Part shown: positions 1-10,866 of the stretch, in pieces
How the letters are laid out: every line of letters starts with the position of its first letter
Position numbering within the stretch: the first letter of the stretch is position 1
Position numbers and translations under genes: made by a program
The notes under the pieces: generated by a model
The model's database searches: none
Seen by the model: the letters and a program-made list of their open reading frames with translations, nothing else
What the model was told of the DNA's origin: nothing
Source of the DNA: Monosiga brevicollis MX1
Taxonomy: Eukaryota; Opisthokonta; Choanoflagellata; Craspedida; Salpingoecidae
Length of the DNA: 64,000 bases
Direction: 5' to 3'
NCBI RefSeq assembly: GCF_000002865.3
Contig: NW_001865047.1
Location: 929,511 to 993,510 of the forward strand

Positions 1-77
1 CGCCGGGTGAGAACGGCAGTGATCGACAATTGCGCGCACACGATGCACAAAAGAATTCCACCACCAACGCCACACAT

Positions 78-3000
78 TCACACGCACACATGGCCACGAG
101 CATCAAACGTACACTCGGGATCGTCGATGGGAGCTTCCATCTCGTCGTAAACACCTGCTTGGCTAACGAGATCCTGGGACGTGCCTTCGTCGAAGATGGG
201 ATTCTCTCGCTTGGACTCGTACTGCACCCACAGCAATGACGTACATGAACCACAAGAGAGAGCAGGACTTGGCAGGCTGGTACAAAGAAAAACGCACCAT
301 CGGATTCTGAAAGCCAAACACTTCGCGTTCCTCGGCCTTGCGTTTGCGCCGTTTGCGGAGACGCAACGCCACGAGCACAAGCAGGGCCAGCAGAATGACA
401 CCAGCCACAGTGGCACCAATGACCACACCCAGCGTGCTACCGTTGGAAGAGCCCTACATAGCATTCGAGTGAGACCCTTAGCAGCTGCGCAGGCAAAGAT
501 CGATAATGCCATGCTCACACAAGACACCAAAAGGAGGAGGAAAAGCAACACACCTCAGCTGAGGACCGACTGCTGCCGTCGCCCGCCCCAAAGATGGTGG
601 AAGTTGAAGTGGCTGCGGTGGTTGCGGTGGATGCCATTGTTGACCGACTTGTCATTGTCGCTGATCCTGTGGTGGAAAGCGCCTCGGTGGCTGTTGTCAC
701 TATCGTGGTGGCGACATTTGTCGTGGTGGTCGCTGCAGGCTCTGTCGCTGTTCCAGTGGTCGTTGCAGGCTCTGTCGCTGTTCCAGTGGTCGTTGCAGGC
801 TCTGTCGCTGTTCCAGTGGTCGTTGCAGGCTCTGTCGCTGTTACAGTGGTCACAACGTCTGTCTCCGTTACAGTGGTCGACTCCGGCGTTGTCGTGGTGA
901 AAGTGGTGGTCGTAGTGCTGGGCAAAGTACTGGTCCAATCAGCGTGCTAGGCAAGTCAGGCACACCCCATGACATTAGCTCTGTACCCAGCTAAGCTTGG
1001 CTGGCCAGACTGCCGCTGGTATTCAAGCAAAAAGCACCTTTCCTTCCCCCTCCCTCCAAAAAAAAGGCTTGCAAGCCAACACACCTGAACCATGACGGTG
1101 TTTCCGTCTACATTCATGGTAAAGGTTCGGCCAAAGTAGTTTAAATCGCTTTCTTCCAGCGTGGAATTGTCAAACATGGCATTGGCCCCAATCAGATCTC
1201 GCTCGGACCGGCGCCGATCAATGGGTGCATAAATAGGGTCCAACCCAACAAGATGGCCGCTACGGACAGTTCATGCGATTCAGAGAAGGAACATACAAAC
1301 CGCCTCGTACGCAACGAAAGCACACGCGGACGCACAAACGGACACAAAGAGCAAGCAAACAAATCAACAAACCTGGCTGAACTTTGAGAGGAAATGGCTT
1401 GTTCAAGTGCATCAAGAACAGCTTGCTCTGCATCTGAACTTGGTTCAACGCGAAAGGATTGCGTGAAAAGGTAAGGAATAACCCGACTCTGTGCACACTC
1501 CACATCCGCTGTGATCGATGCAGGCTGGGCGACATAGTTGTCTGGCGCAGCACAGATACGCCATGCTGTGCAGCCAGGTGGATGCGCTCCGGCTGTATCG
1601 GCCTGAGCCTTGAAGGTACCCTCGGGACAAGCTTGGCAGGTGCGGTCTGAGGTGGTACTGGCCGCCGTGGCCTCCTCTTGACCCGCTTGGCAGAGCGTCG
1701 TGTCCGTGCAGGAGGCACTGTTGATGTCGGTGCTAAAACTGACACCTTCACTACAAGGTTCACAACCTCGGTTGGACGAGATGGTGGGGTTCTCGCTCAC
1801 TTCTTCGCCTGCCTCACAGTTGGTCACAGGCAAGCATTGGGTTCGGCTTGCCTGTGGCTGATAGCTCACGCCAGAAACACACAGCTCGCAGGCCGTTGAC
1901 GCGTTCAGGTCCAAATCAGCTGTACCGGGCATGCACGGCGTGCAAACCCGACCCGCGGGCTGCAAGCTCGATGTGCCGACCGGACAAGCCACACAAGGGG
2001 TCAAGGGGTCATTGTCGTCATCGATCGTGCCAGGCACACAAGCCGTGCATACCACATCACTGCTGCTCGTGCCGCTATCTGACCGGTATGTGCCAGCATC
2101 GCACGTCCGATGCGCAAAGCACGCCTCCAGGTTCGTCCCGTTGCTAAACGTCCCCGCACCACACGTCGAGCACTGACGATCCACACTCTCCTCGCAATCC
2201 GCGGTCATGTACTCCCCCGCCTGACACACCCGGCACGACGCACACTGCGCCGGATGCACCCCGTCGCTCTCCCGCGTCTGGTACGCCCCGGCCTCGCATC
2301 CCTCAAAAGTAGCGCACACCGTGTCCGACGTCGCCGTGCAGTTCTGCGAGATAAACTCGTCCGCCTCGCCATCACACGCCCCACACGTTCCACACGTCTG
2401 GCTTCCTCCGTCGTTAAACGTCGCGCCCACACTGCACCCCGAGCACACCCGATCAGTGCTCGACGTCGGCGCCATCGTCTCACCAAACCCAGCCCCGCAC
2501 ACCGTGTGCGACACGCATGCCTCGTTGCCCGACGTCCCCTTGTACTTGCCCGCTCCACACGCAATGCACACCCGATCCGTCGTTGCCGTAAACGCCGTCT
2601 GCTCCGTCTCCCCAGCCCCGCATTCACGCGGTGTCTGGCACGTCACTGCATTCGGCTCCGACTGAAACTGCTGCGGCAAACATGCCTCGCACGCCGTCGT
2701 CGGATCGCTGTCCGTATCCGCTGTACCCGCCGGGCACTCGTGCGTGGAGCACGCGCCCGTGGCCCCGGCCGCCACATACGTTCCCGCGCTGCATGGTTGA
2801 CAGGCCGTCGTCACCGTGTTGTCGTGGTCTGTCGTGCCGAGTGCGCAGACGTCGCACACCAAGTCCGATGTCGGCGTGGCCGACTGCGAGATGTATGACC
2901 CGGCAAAGCACTGCGATACACCCGTGCAACTGGCAGCGTTGGTGGTGCTGCTGAACCCAGTCTCACCGTCACAGGCGTTGCAGACGCGGTTGTCCACGCC

Positions 3001-6000
3001 ATTGCAGCTACTGGCCACGTCCTCGCCCGGCTGGCAGGTACGGCAAGCACCGCAGACGACATCGTTTGTGCCGTCATTGCCGGCAGTGATGTATTGCTCA
3101 GCACCGCACGCTGAATTTGCATCGCACTCCGTGTCTGCCACGGCGGTACACGTGGCTCCCAGATGAAAGCCATCAGGGCAGCTGGTTCGGCAGGCCGCAC
3201 ATTCATCGTTGGCGGCATATTCGCCGACAGCGCACTCGCGGCATGTGCGATCGCTTGAGGAGGTGGGGTTTGTGTCCGTCACCCAGCCAGCATTACAAGT
3301 CGAATGCACCTCACAGGTAAGAGCATTAGTGCTGGTGCTGAATTCGCCGGCCGGGCAAGGCTGACAGATGTCCACGTCCGCGCGATATTGACCTGGCATA
3401 CATGGGTCCATGAGCTCGCACCGCGGAACGAGGGCTCCATTTTCCAAGCGTTTGGTGTGAATGTTATCGCAGGTTTCATTGAGCAGAGCAAGGACCGCAG
3501 CATCCAAATTAACGTAGCCACTGGGCCCCTGATTGGTCACAGTGACAAGCACAGGCCCCACGGTCAAGTCAAGACGGGCAACCTCTTGCACGTTGCTGCC
3601 GCTTAACATGTTGACAGTAGATGTTGCTAGGACATTGCCAGCGCTGTCGGTCACTGTTACGGGGGCGGCCGTGGAGCGACCCGCAGCGATGGGGACGAGC
3701 AGTGCAATCACATAATGGCCTACAAGGTCAGCCGTAAAGTTGAAGGTCATTGACTTGAAAGACGAAGAGGAGCCGTCATGAAAATAGCCCACACCGTAAT
3801 ACGGATCAACGGAGCGAGAAAAGGACCATGAGCCAGTTGTGGTGACGAACGGCGAGTCGTCGCTGTCCAGAAACTGGAACGGCGCTGATCGGGTGGGGAC
3901 AAAGGTCATACTATCAGCGCAGAGAGCACCGCTGCCTGCCGCGTTTTCCACCTCAATAGAGCCAAGACCAGCCAGCATCATCTAGATCGCAACGGGGCAA
4001 ATGAGACGGGCAGCAAACCATGTCCTTGAGTGCATCCACCGATTTGTTTCATGAAGAAAAATCAGAATGAAATCTAGGAGCGAGGCTTGAGGAGGCGCTT
4101 ACGGTGCGAGTAGCATAAACGAGCTCGCCCTCCAGGGTTTTTTGATCCACATAGCCTGGCTGGATGCCAATAGGGTTGAAAACGCTAACAGGGGTATAAC
4201 TGGCGTTTCTGGTTCGAGAACTGTAGGGCGCATAACGCACATACACTTTGGCTTCGACGAAACCAACCACCTAAAACAGAAATTCTGTTGAGCCGGGCGA
4301 CCCCCAATGGGACACGGAGTGGTAGTGTTGCACGCGAATGGCACGACTGTGGCTCACCCGTGGAAATTTGTAGATGACTTTGGCATTTGAGGAAGTCGAG
4401 AGATGGTAGTATTTGCCAGCATAATTGAAAGCCGTATTGACATGAAACGTCCAAGCGCCAGAAGCCAGATCTACATCGTCTGGAGCTACAAGAGAGGCCA
4501 AAACGGCGTGAAGGGTTTACCAAGCAGTATCGGCCTCGGCAAAACTGCACCATCTCTGCCCGCAGGCTTCGTGCCCGGAGACGTACTAAGGTCGCGATCC
4601 TTCTCCAGCAGGGTTGTTGGTTCGAGATGTAAAGCATCAGCCTGATATACGCTGGAACTTGAGGAAGGGTTACTTCGTAAGTTGTTCAAGTATGCTTCGT
4701 AGACACCGATAGACAAATAGGCAAAAGGCCCTGGCTCAACCATAGCATCATCGCCGCCTAGTTCGGTGTTCTGTGTCACGTGCGTCAAAAAGCCCGTACG
4801 AGGCTGAGTCATGTCACGAATGCCAAACATGATTTGCCCGACGCTCTGAGCCAAGCCTTTGTGCGTCCTGGTGCCAAGCATGTTGTTCGAGTGAGGATAT
4901 CTTATCACCATATGATAAAGGGTCAGGACATGCAGAAGCCCCATGAGCAAAAGAGAAGGAAACGCACAGGCCCAAGCGGTAAACACCGGGAAAGCGGACG
5001 GAGAATTGCCAGCGGAATTCGGCAAAATTGGCATCGCTTGAGCTGGAAACCCCGCCAGTGGCGGTTAGGTCTATCGGGTGTGCATTAAAGTGTCGGTCAC
5101 GTCGTATGAATACGCCAGGCATTTAAGCGAGACTGATGTCAGGGCCGGACACAAGCGCAAACGCAAACGTAAACCTTAACGTACAGTCAGTGCCAGCAAA
5201 CCCATCGGTGGTGCCAGAGGGTGTCCAAACGCCAACGGATGATGTATGAGCTGTGTCACTGTTGTCGATATATAGGGCCTTGGTGAGCCAGACTCCATCA
5301 AAGATGCATTCGTCGTAGTTGTCGGTCAGCTTTTTGACCAAGACTTTGCTTGAGGTATCGAGGGTGAAAACCCCGGCATATCGAATAGGATCGACGGCTT
5401 GATCCCAAGACAAGGAGGTTGTGCCGTCGACGTGAATGATCCGCAACTCGATGCTTGTGGATGGACGACCTTCAAAAGGTCCACCAAAGGCGAAGACACC
5501 GTACACGCCAGGCTATGCCGAGACAAAGACACGGGAATTCAGAAGCATTTAAAGAGCAAACAACGTATATTTGAGATGACACGCAATAGCAGTACTGGGT
5601 GTTGGAGCTCACCAGCTCTTCATGCGTACCTCGGGAACAGGGGTAAACACCTCAAAGTAGGCGTTGAGGGTCACAGCCTTTTGAACTGTTGAACCCAGGT
5701 GACTTTCATTGGCCGGGGGCGAGTAGGGGCTAAAGTTGTCTATCAGGAAGGCAATAGAACAGCAATAGGCCACCCAGGACAAGATTAGTTTCGGTGTGCT
5801 GATGCCAGTCCAATAGAAAGACGAAGCGAGTAAGTCGTGGCAAACACACCACTGCGAGAAAAGGTGTCAGTGTCTTCTGGGTTGATGACAATGCCACGTT
5901 GAATGACAAAGGCGTCCAAGGCAATGTAATACTAGAGGAGGCGCGATAAGGTTGAGCAAGAAGTGAAACTGGGAAAGAGGGAAGAGAGGACGAGTGGGGG

Positions 6001-6895
6001 CTGGCAGTATTTGGTGGGGAGATTGGGAATGGGCCGCGGCGGCCTACCACATTATCAGGATCTTGTTTTATTTCGACAGAAACGCGACTGGGCGGGAGGA
6101 GGATGCATTCGAGCGAGCGAAGGCCATCGGGTTGAGGCTCAGCTGCGCGTTGATTGATCTCAAAGGTGCGGACGCGGTTTGGATCGGTGCCAGGCTGGTC
6201 CAGGAGAGTGATGACGACTTGGGTCGTGGTGCTTCGAAGGGTATGAGCGCAATCGGTCATGTAGAAGCACCAGTAATCTTCGAGGGGCACGTCGAAAAAG
6301 GCTGTCATGCTGGCATTGTCAGTGGTGGCATACTACAGAGGCACGTCGAGAGGGTGCAAGGATGTGGATTGGTTGGAAGCTATGAATGAGGAGGTGGTAC
6401 ACGCAGCTGGTGCATCGGGCTCAAAGGGGCAAAATCGGCAGGCATTCAATGACTAGACTGAAGCAAGCTTCCGGAAGCAGGTTGACAAAGGGGAAGCGAT
6501 CATTACCATGCAGTTGTCGCCATAGACCGGCGGTACAGAGGAGGGACGCCAGTTGCCGACAGCGGTCATATCATCGCGAGCGTCGACATCTTCCGAATCA
6601 AAGTAGTAGGTATCCAAGCCGACGAGATCTTCAGCTGCAACGTGGGAAAACAAGGCAGGTCAAGGGTGCAAAGCTGGCAAGTAAGGTGCCAGATTGGGGC
6701 AGGGTGGGGCGAGGTGAAGGTCCGGGCGCGAAACGTACCGCGTTTAAAGGCAAGCGGGTGGTAGCTGTCGGTTTCAGACTCTTGGGCATGAACCTCAAAG
6801 CCGATCGCGGCAAGGAGAAGGAGCAAGCCCAATCGTGTGGCCAGCGGGCACGGGCACAGGGCACGCCCCCGTCTACCAGGCGATGAGGAAAACAT
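78..6895 (-). CDS. Gene A: golvesin-repeat/TNFR-like cysteine-rich type I membrane receptor
   Basis: Fifteen exons join in phase: 6739-6895, 6507-6634, 6048-6332, 5850-5931, 5630-5739, 5185-5512, 4968-5070, 4587-4867, 4358-4495 (true acceptor edge 4485), 4103-4270, 1373-3981, 1085-1259, 554-946, 298-453, 78-221; about 1,748 residues. The ATG at 6895 opens a signal peptide (leucine run, cut near A37). Five tandem beta-domains follow (about 45-765) with the golvesin/Xly CBD-like pattern: D-x-D, G-x-W, Y-G-x-x-Y, R-x-x-x-V, then a closing ADS or DA motif. About fifteen CxxC-type TNFR/ephrin-receptor-like modules fill roughly 770-1430, all in one 2.6-kb exon. Next come a juxtamembrane domain with AMFDNSTL, a Thr-rich stalk, one membrane span, an RKRRKRK stop-transfer stretch and a tail with FGFQNPM and RENPIF. 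Domain naming is by pattern; ligand and function are unknown. Paralogue of gene B. Confidence 0.8.
731..850. repeat. 30-bp coding minisatellite, four copies
   Basis: Four 30-bp units (731-760, 761-790, 791-820, 821-850) differ at only a few bases. On the minus strand they encode four copies of a ten-residue block, roughly TATEPATTTG, in the Thr-rich extracellular stalk of gene A. The paralogue B has a stalk exon of only 90 nt without this repeat, so the array probably expanded after duplication. The Thr/Ser/Pro richness suggests O-glycosylation (inference). Confidence 0.9.
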
Positions 6896-6981
6896 GCCTT
6901 GAACCCCACGTTGGCCAGCCCACGCAAAGTCAGCCACCCCGGTTCTCATCCAGTGTTCACCCTTGAAAAGCCTGCATTCGC

Positions 6982-6985
<4 letters not shown>

Positions 6986-7016
<31 letters not shown>

Positions 7017-7190
7017 GTCCTGCACCAGGTTCAAGTATATATCCCTCCCCCTCTCTCTCTCTCTCTCCAACTAAACGTGTGTGTGATGAGAGAAAGCGCC
7101 TGTCTCTCTCTCTCTCTCTCTCTCCCTCTCTCTCCCTCTATCTGAAAGCAAAGATCCGAGTTTATCCCAAAAAAAAAAAAAGTAAAAATG

Positions 7191-7285
<95 letters not shown>

Positions 7286-7390
7286 AAAAACACACAACCC
7301 AACCAAAGGAAGCAAAACATCAACAATGCACACAAACACACACAAACACACACAAACACACACTCTCTCTCTCTCTGTCTCACTCTCTAA
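6986..7390. repeat. Composite microsatellite block (CT)n / (GT)n / (ACACACAA)n
   Basis: This block contains CT tracts near 6986-7012, 7048-7069 and 7101-7140, an A-run near 7170-7182, a GT tract of about 90 bp at 7194-7283 and a CACACAAA-type tract near 7328-7378. It starts about 90 bp upstream of the gene A start codon, so it sits in the probable promoter. Open frames across it are repeat artefacts. Between 7391 and 8130 I see no supported gene, only a further short GTCT-type tract near 7848-7885. Confidence 0.9.
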
Positions 7391-8136
7391 AACTCTCTCT
7401 CTTAGTCTTGTTTACGAAGCGGCTTCTTCTTCGTTTTATGTTTACATGTTGTTAGGTATGTCTTCCTTTTCTTCCTAGGACAACTGGGAAGAAACCTGTT
7501 AGGGGGGACGACATGAACTACCACTGCTACTCTTACTGCAACAGCAATAACCTCATTGTCGCTAACTTTAACTTGCCCAGCCACGATGAAACGATCATCA
7601 AGGGCGGCAAGATCGACACAAGAGTCACTGGGCTGGCCGGGGTATGATGAGCGGCGGGATCATCGCGATCCAATGCACCTTCATTCTGGCTCAGCCAGCA
7701 GCAACAGCACTCAGCTCCTCCTGCTTGTCTTCCCAGTCGACTCCAACCAGGAGAAAAAAGCAAAGAGAGAGGTACATTAGCATTCAAGCACAAGCTCTGT
7801 CGTTGGATGTGGCGGTTGAAGAAAGGCAAGTTATGAACTCAAGCAAGTGTGTGTGTCTGTGTGTCTGTGTGTCTGTGTGTCTGTGGTATCAGTCTGGAGT
7901 CGTGTGGTCAAGTGATTGATCTATGTTCGGCGGGTGCGGTGGTTGGGATGGGCTCCTCAGCATCAGCATTGGTGGTGGAGGATACTACAGCCATTGGGAT
8001 CAGCGTGTCACTGCGAGCCGAGTCGAGCAAGGCCGGGATCAACACGTGACCCTAATGCACGACAAGCTCAGTTCTCGATCAGGCACTGAAGCATTCAAAA
8101 ACAAAAAGACCGCAATTTGCTGGTATCGCTCACACA

Positions 8137-8325
8137 GCCGAGGCTGCTCCCAATGCTACGTGTACGTCGGGGCCACCCTTGTACTTGTGTGTGCGCATTT
8201 GCCTTGACATGGAGCGGATTCCCGTGGTCACACCTTCATCAACAACACGGACAGCCGAGGCTGTTCCCAATGCTTGGGTGCGCGCATCTGCTTTGACGTG
8301 GAGGGCATTCCTGTGGTCATAAGTC
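8137..8325. repeat. Two imperfect direct copies of a roughly 75-100 bp unit
   Basis: Two stretches starting near 8137 and 8249 share the core AGCCGAGGCTG(C/T)TCCCAATGCT and, further on, GCGCAT(T/C)TGC, TTGACATGGAG/TTGACGTGGAG and ATTCC(C/T)GTGGTCA. They are clearly related but diverged. I recognise no family; they lie just upstream of the degenerate nuclease-kinase locus and could belong to its old 5' part. Confidence 0.6.
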
Positions 8326-8457
8326 ACGTCAAGTCGGGAGAGGTCGAGATGGGGACCTTTTTATATTTTTTTTTGGTTTTCTTAGGCATTAGGCATTGGG
8401 CAAGACGTACAACTCAGCGCCTTGCTCGCCATTTTTTTTCTGGGTCCCCGTCTCAAG

Positions 8458-10345
8458 ATGTCGAGCACTGGCAGTTCAGACGGGCAATCTGCGAGCTTGC
8501 AGGGCTTGGTTGGAGCCATGGGTGATGTCGATTAACCATCGGCCGCTGAAGTTGAAGTACACAAAGCCGAGGATGCACGGAACGAGGCAATTGACGAATT
8601 GAGAGTGGCCACTGGCACGGAGGCCGAGGCCAAAGCCAGAGCAGACGTGGTTGAGGCCAAACGCGACTTGGCTCAAGCCGAGGCCAATGACAAAGCGAAC
8701 GTGGCCGAGGCCAAGTTGGATTTGGCCATTTCACAACAAAGCAGCGCTGCCGAGTGCTCATTGGAGAACTTGCACGCTGAAGAGCACAGAGCTCGCAAGA
8801 GGCAAGATGAACTTGACCGGTACTTTGAGTACTTGACGGCCCGAAGAGTGGCAGCTGCATCGAGCGATCCTAAACGATTCTATGGGATGTCGTTGGCACA
8901 AGCAAGTGTGCCCTGGCCGGGATCCTCAGACAGCTTTCATGAACGCTTCTATAAATACGTGATGGAAAATTCTCTATGCACAGTCGCAGACGAGGCTACG
9001 ACCAACGGATTCATGTGGAGATTTACCACGGAGCAAACGAGCTTGCTTAGGGACCTGCCCAGGGGCAATACCAATCTAAAAGCGCGCTGCAAACTGCTTG
9101 GGCTTCCTTCTTGCAAGACAGCCAGCTCATCTCATGTTACGTTTGCAGCTTCCCCCATTTTGCAGCCTTGGGCAGGCACAAGCTCGACATTGTTTTGGGA
9201 GCAAGAGAGCCTTGCAAGGATGCCAACATTGCCTGCATTCTGGAGCTCAAGCTTGGCACAGGGTCTTTCCAAGAGCAGGCACAAGAAAAGCTCACCATTG
9301 ACCTGTTCGAATTGCTGAAGTTGTCTCCAACTCGAGGCTTCTGCTTTGGTGCATTGGTGAATGAGTCTGATTTCCACATCGTTCGCGCAGACCGCCGACG
9401 CGATGGCTCGATTTACTTCACAACCATGGAATCCGGCGAGCTGGCCTCGGGCAGGCCTCTTGTGCAGCTCCTTACCATGCAGCCCACGGAACTGGGTTTC
9501 GTTGAAGTGCAGGCGATCATTCACGACAGCAATGGACAGCCCGTGACATACTTTTCATTCAGCTTCCTTGGCCAAGGCAACCATTGCAAAGCATACAAAG
9601 GCTACTTTGATGGGGAGGAGGCCGCCTTCAAGATTTTCAACGAAGAAGCCGCCGAGGACATGGAAAATGAGTGTGATGTACTACATCAGCTGCAGGCGGC
9701 TCAGGTTCCAAACGTGCCCCTCCTCAGGCTCGCTCCCGTGATCAAACGACCCCCAGCTGCTGCATTGTGACCTCTGTGGGCAAAAAGTTCGAGACGCGGC
9801 CCAAAGCATGCGAACTACAGTTGCTTTTGGGTGTGCTCAAGGCTGCGCACAAAGCCGGCTTTGTTCATCGTGACCCGCTTCCGCGAAACTATTTACGAGT
9901 GCCAGGTGGAACAGTCTTGTTCAACGACTGGGGGTCAGCTGAAAATATTCGCAAGGGCAATCCTGTCATGCCTGTCGGCTGGCCAGCCGAGCAGGCAGAA
10001 GAAATGATTCCACAGACTGCCGTTGACTGCAGTGCTTGCATTGTGTGTGGCCGCTTATGCTCGAATCATCGGCAGCAACCCGTCGTGCCCCAATTCCGGC
10101 ACGACCTGGAAATGTTTGCAAAGAGCATCTTCCTGAAGTTGGTCTACATAGCTTCAAAAGCAGAGCAGAGCTTTGGAATATGGAGCGATCATCCCGATGC
10201 CTTAGCGTGGCAACCCGTCTTGGCTGCTGCGCGCGAGCTACCCGACTTCCAAGCCCATCAACACGATCCCGAAATCTTTGTGGAAGGGTACGAGGCGATC
10301 TACAAAAAGTTTGAGGAGACGCTCTTGCAGCACTACAAATCGTGA
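8458..10345 (+). pseudogene. Degenerate PD-(D/E)XK nuclease-like plus protein-kinase-like (Crinkler-type) locus
   Basis: Coding signal runs over this stretch but the frame is interrupted a few times (about three), so it is read as a fossil or degraded copy. Parts in order: a charged Ala/Glu/Lys-rich predicted coiled coil (about 8580-8830); a restriction-endonuclease-like part (about 9150-9480) with LDIVLG followed by ILELKLG and a helix rich in Q/E, the usual D...ExK arrangement; and a kinase-like part (about 9560-10340) with a glycine-rich loop (LGQGNHCKAYKG), an AAFKIF lysine, an HRDPLPRN loop and DWGSA in place of DFG. This nuclease-kinase pairing is known from Crinkler-type effectors. The family assignment is by motif only. 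It lies between receptor genes A and B, in opposite orientation. Confidence 0.6.
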
Positions 10346-10722
10346 ATATGGCTGCAATGGCCTACATGCCGTGCCCCTTCTGCGTTGCAGCAGGCAAGCT
10401 GTGTGTCGCTGTGTTTCCAAATGTCAAATTCAACATATTTGATATCATCACATTGAAGTTGTCATGCATAGGCTTGAGGAGGGGCGGGACGTACTTACAG
10501 CTCACGACTCACATCTCTGCCACTGCGCGAGAAATATCATAGTTGCCTCGAGGAAATTAAAGGAGAGGAAGAAAAGATGAATTCGTTGCAGAGATCCAAC
10601 CGACAACAGCAGCAGTAACATGAAGCACAATCTGATGCCTCAGATGGGATTGAAAACTGAGCTCATTGGTTTGGGTGACCAACCAATGAGTGCGACAATT
10701 TTAGCAAGCGCACAAGCGCAAG

Positions 10723-10723
10723 T

Positions 10724-10813
<90 letters not shown>
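10723..10813. repeat. (CA)n microsatellite, about 90 bp
   Basis: An almost perfect CA tract immediately downstream of the gene B stop codon (10867), so it lies in the 3' flank of that minus-strand gene. The stretch 10346-10722 holds no gene I can support. Confidence 0.95.
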
Positions 10814-10814
<1 letters not shown>

Positions 10815-10866
10815 ACGCATGGGTAGCATAGAACCCAAATGAAGCACAGGTTACAACGTTCGTTAG

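Noticed and set aside
2110-2898. Plus-strand open frame of 262 residues opposite gene A
   Set aside because: Arg-rich shadow of the cysteine-rich exon; its antisense carries the regular CxxC modules in frame.
7031-7478. Open frames made of Cys-Val, His-Thr or Leu-Ser repeats
   Set aside because: They are translations of GT and CT microsatellites in all frames; the same happens near 18600-18830, 23350-24100, 32000-32400, 36000-36300, 51400-51620 and 63000-63460.
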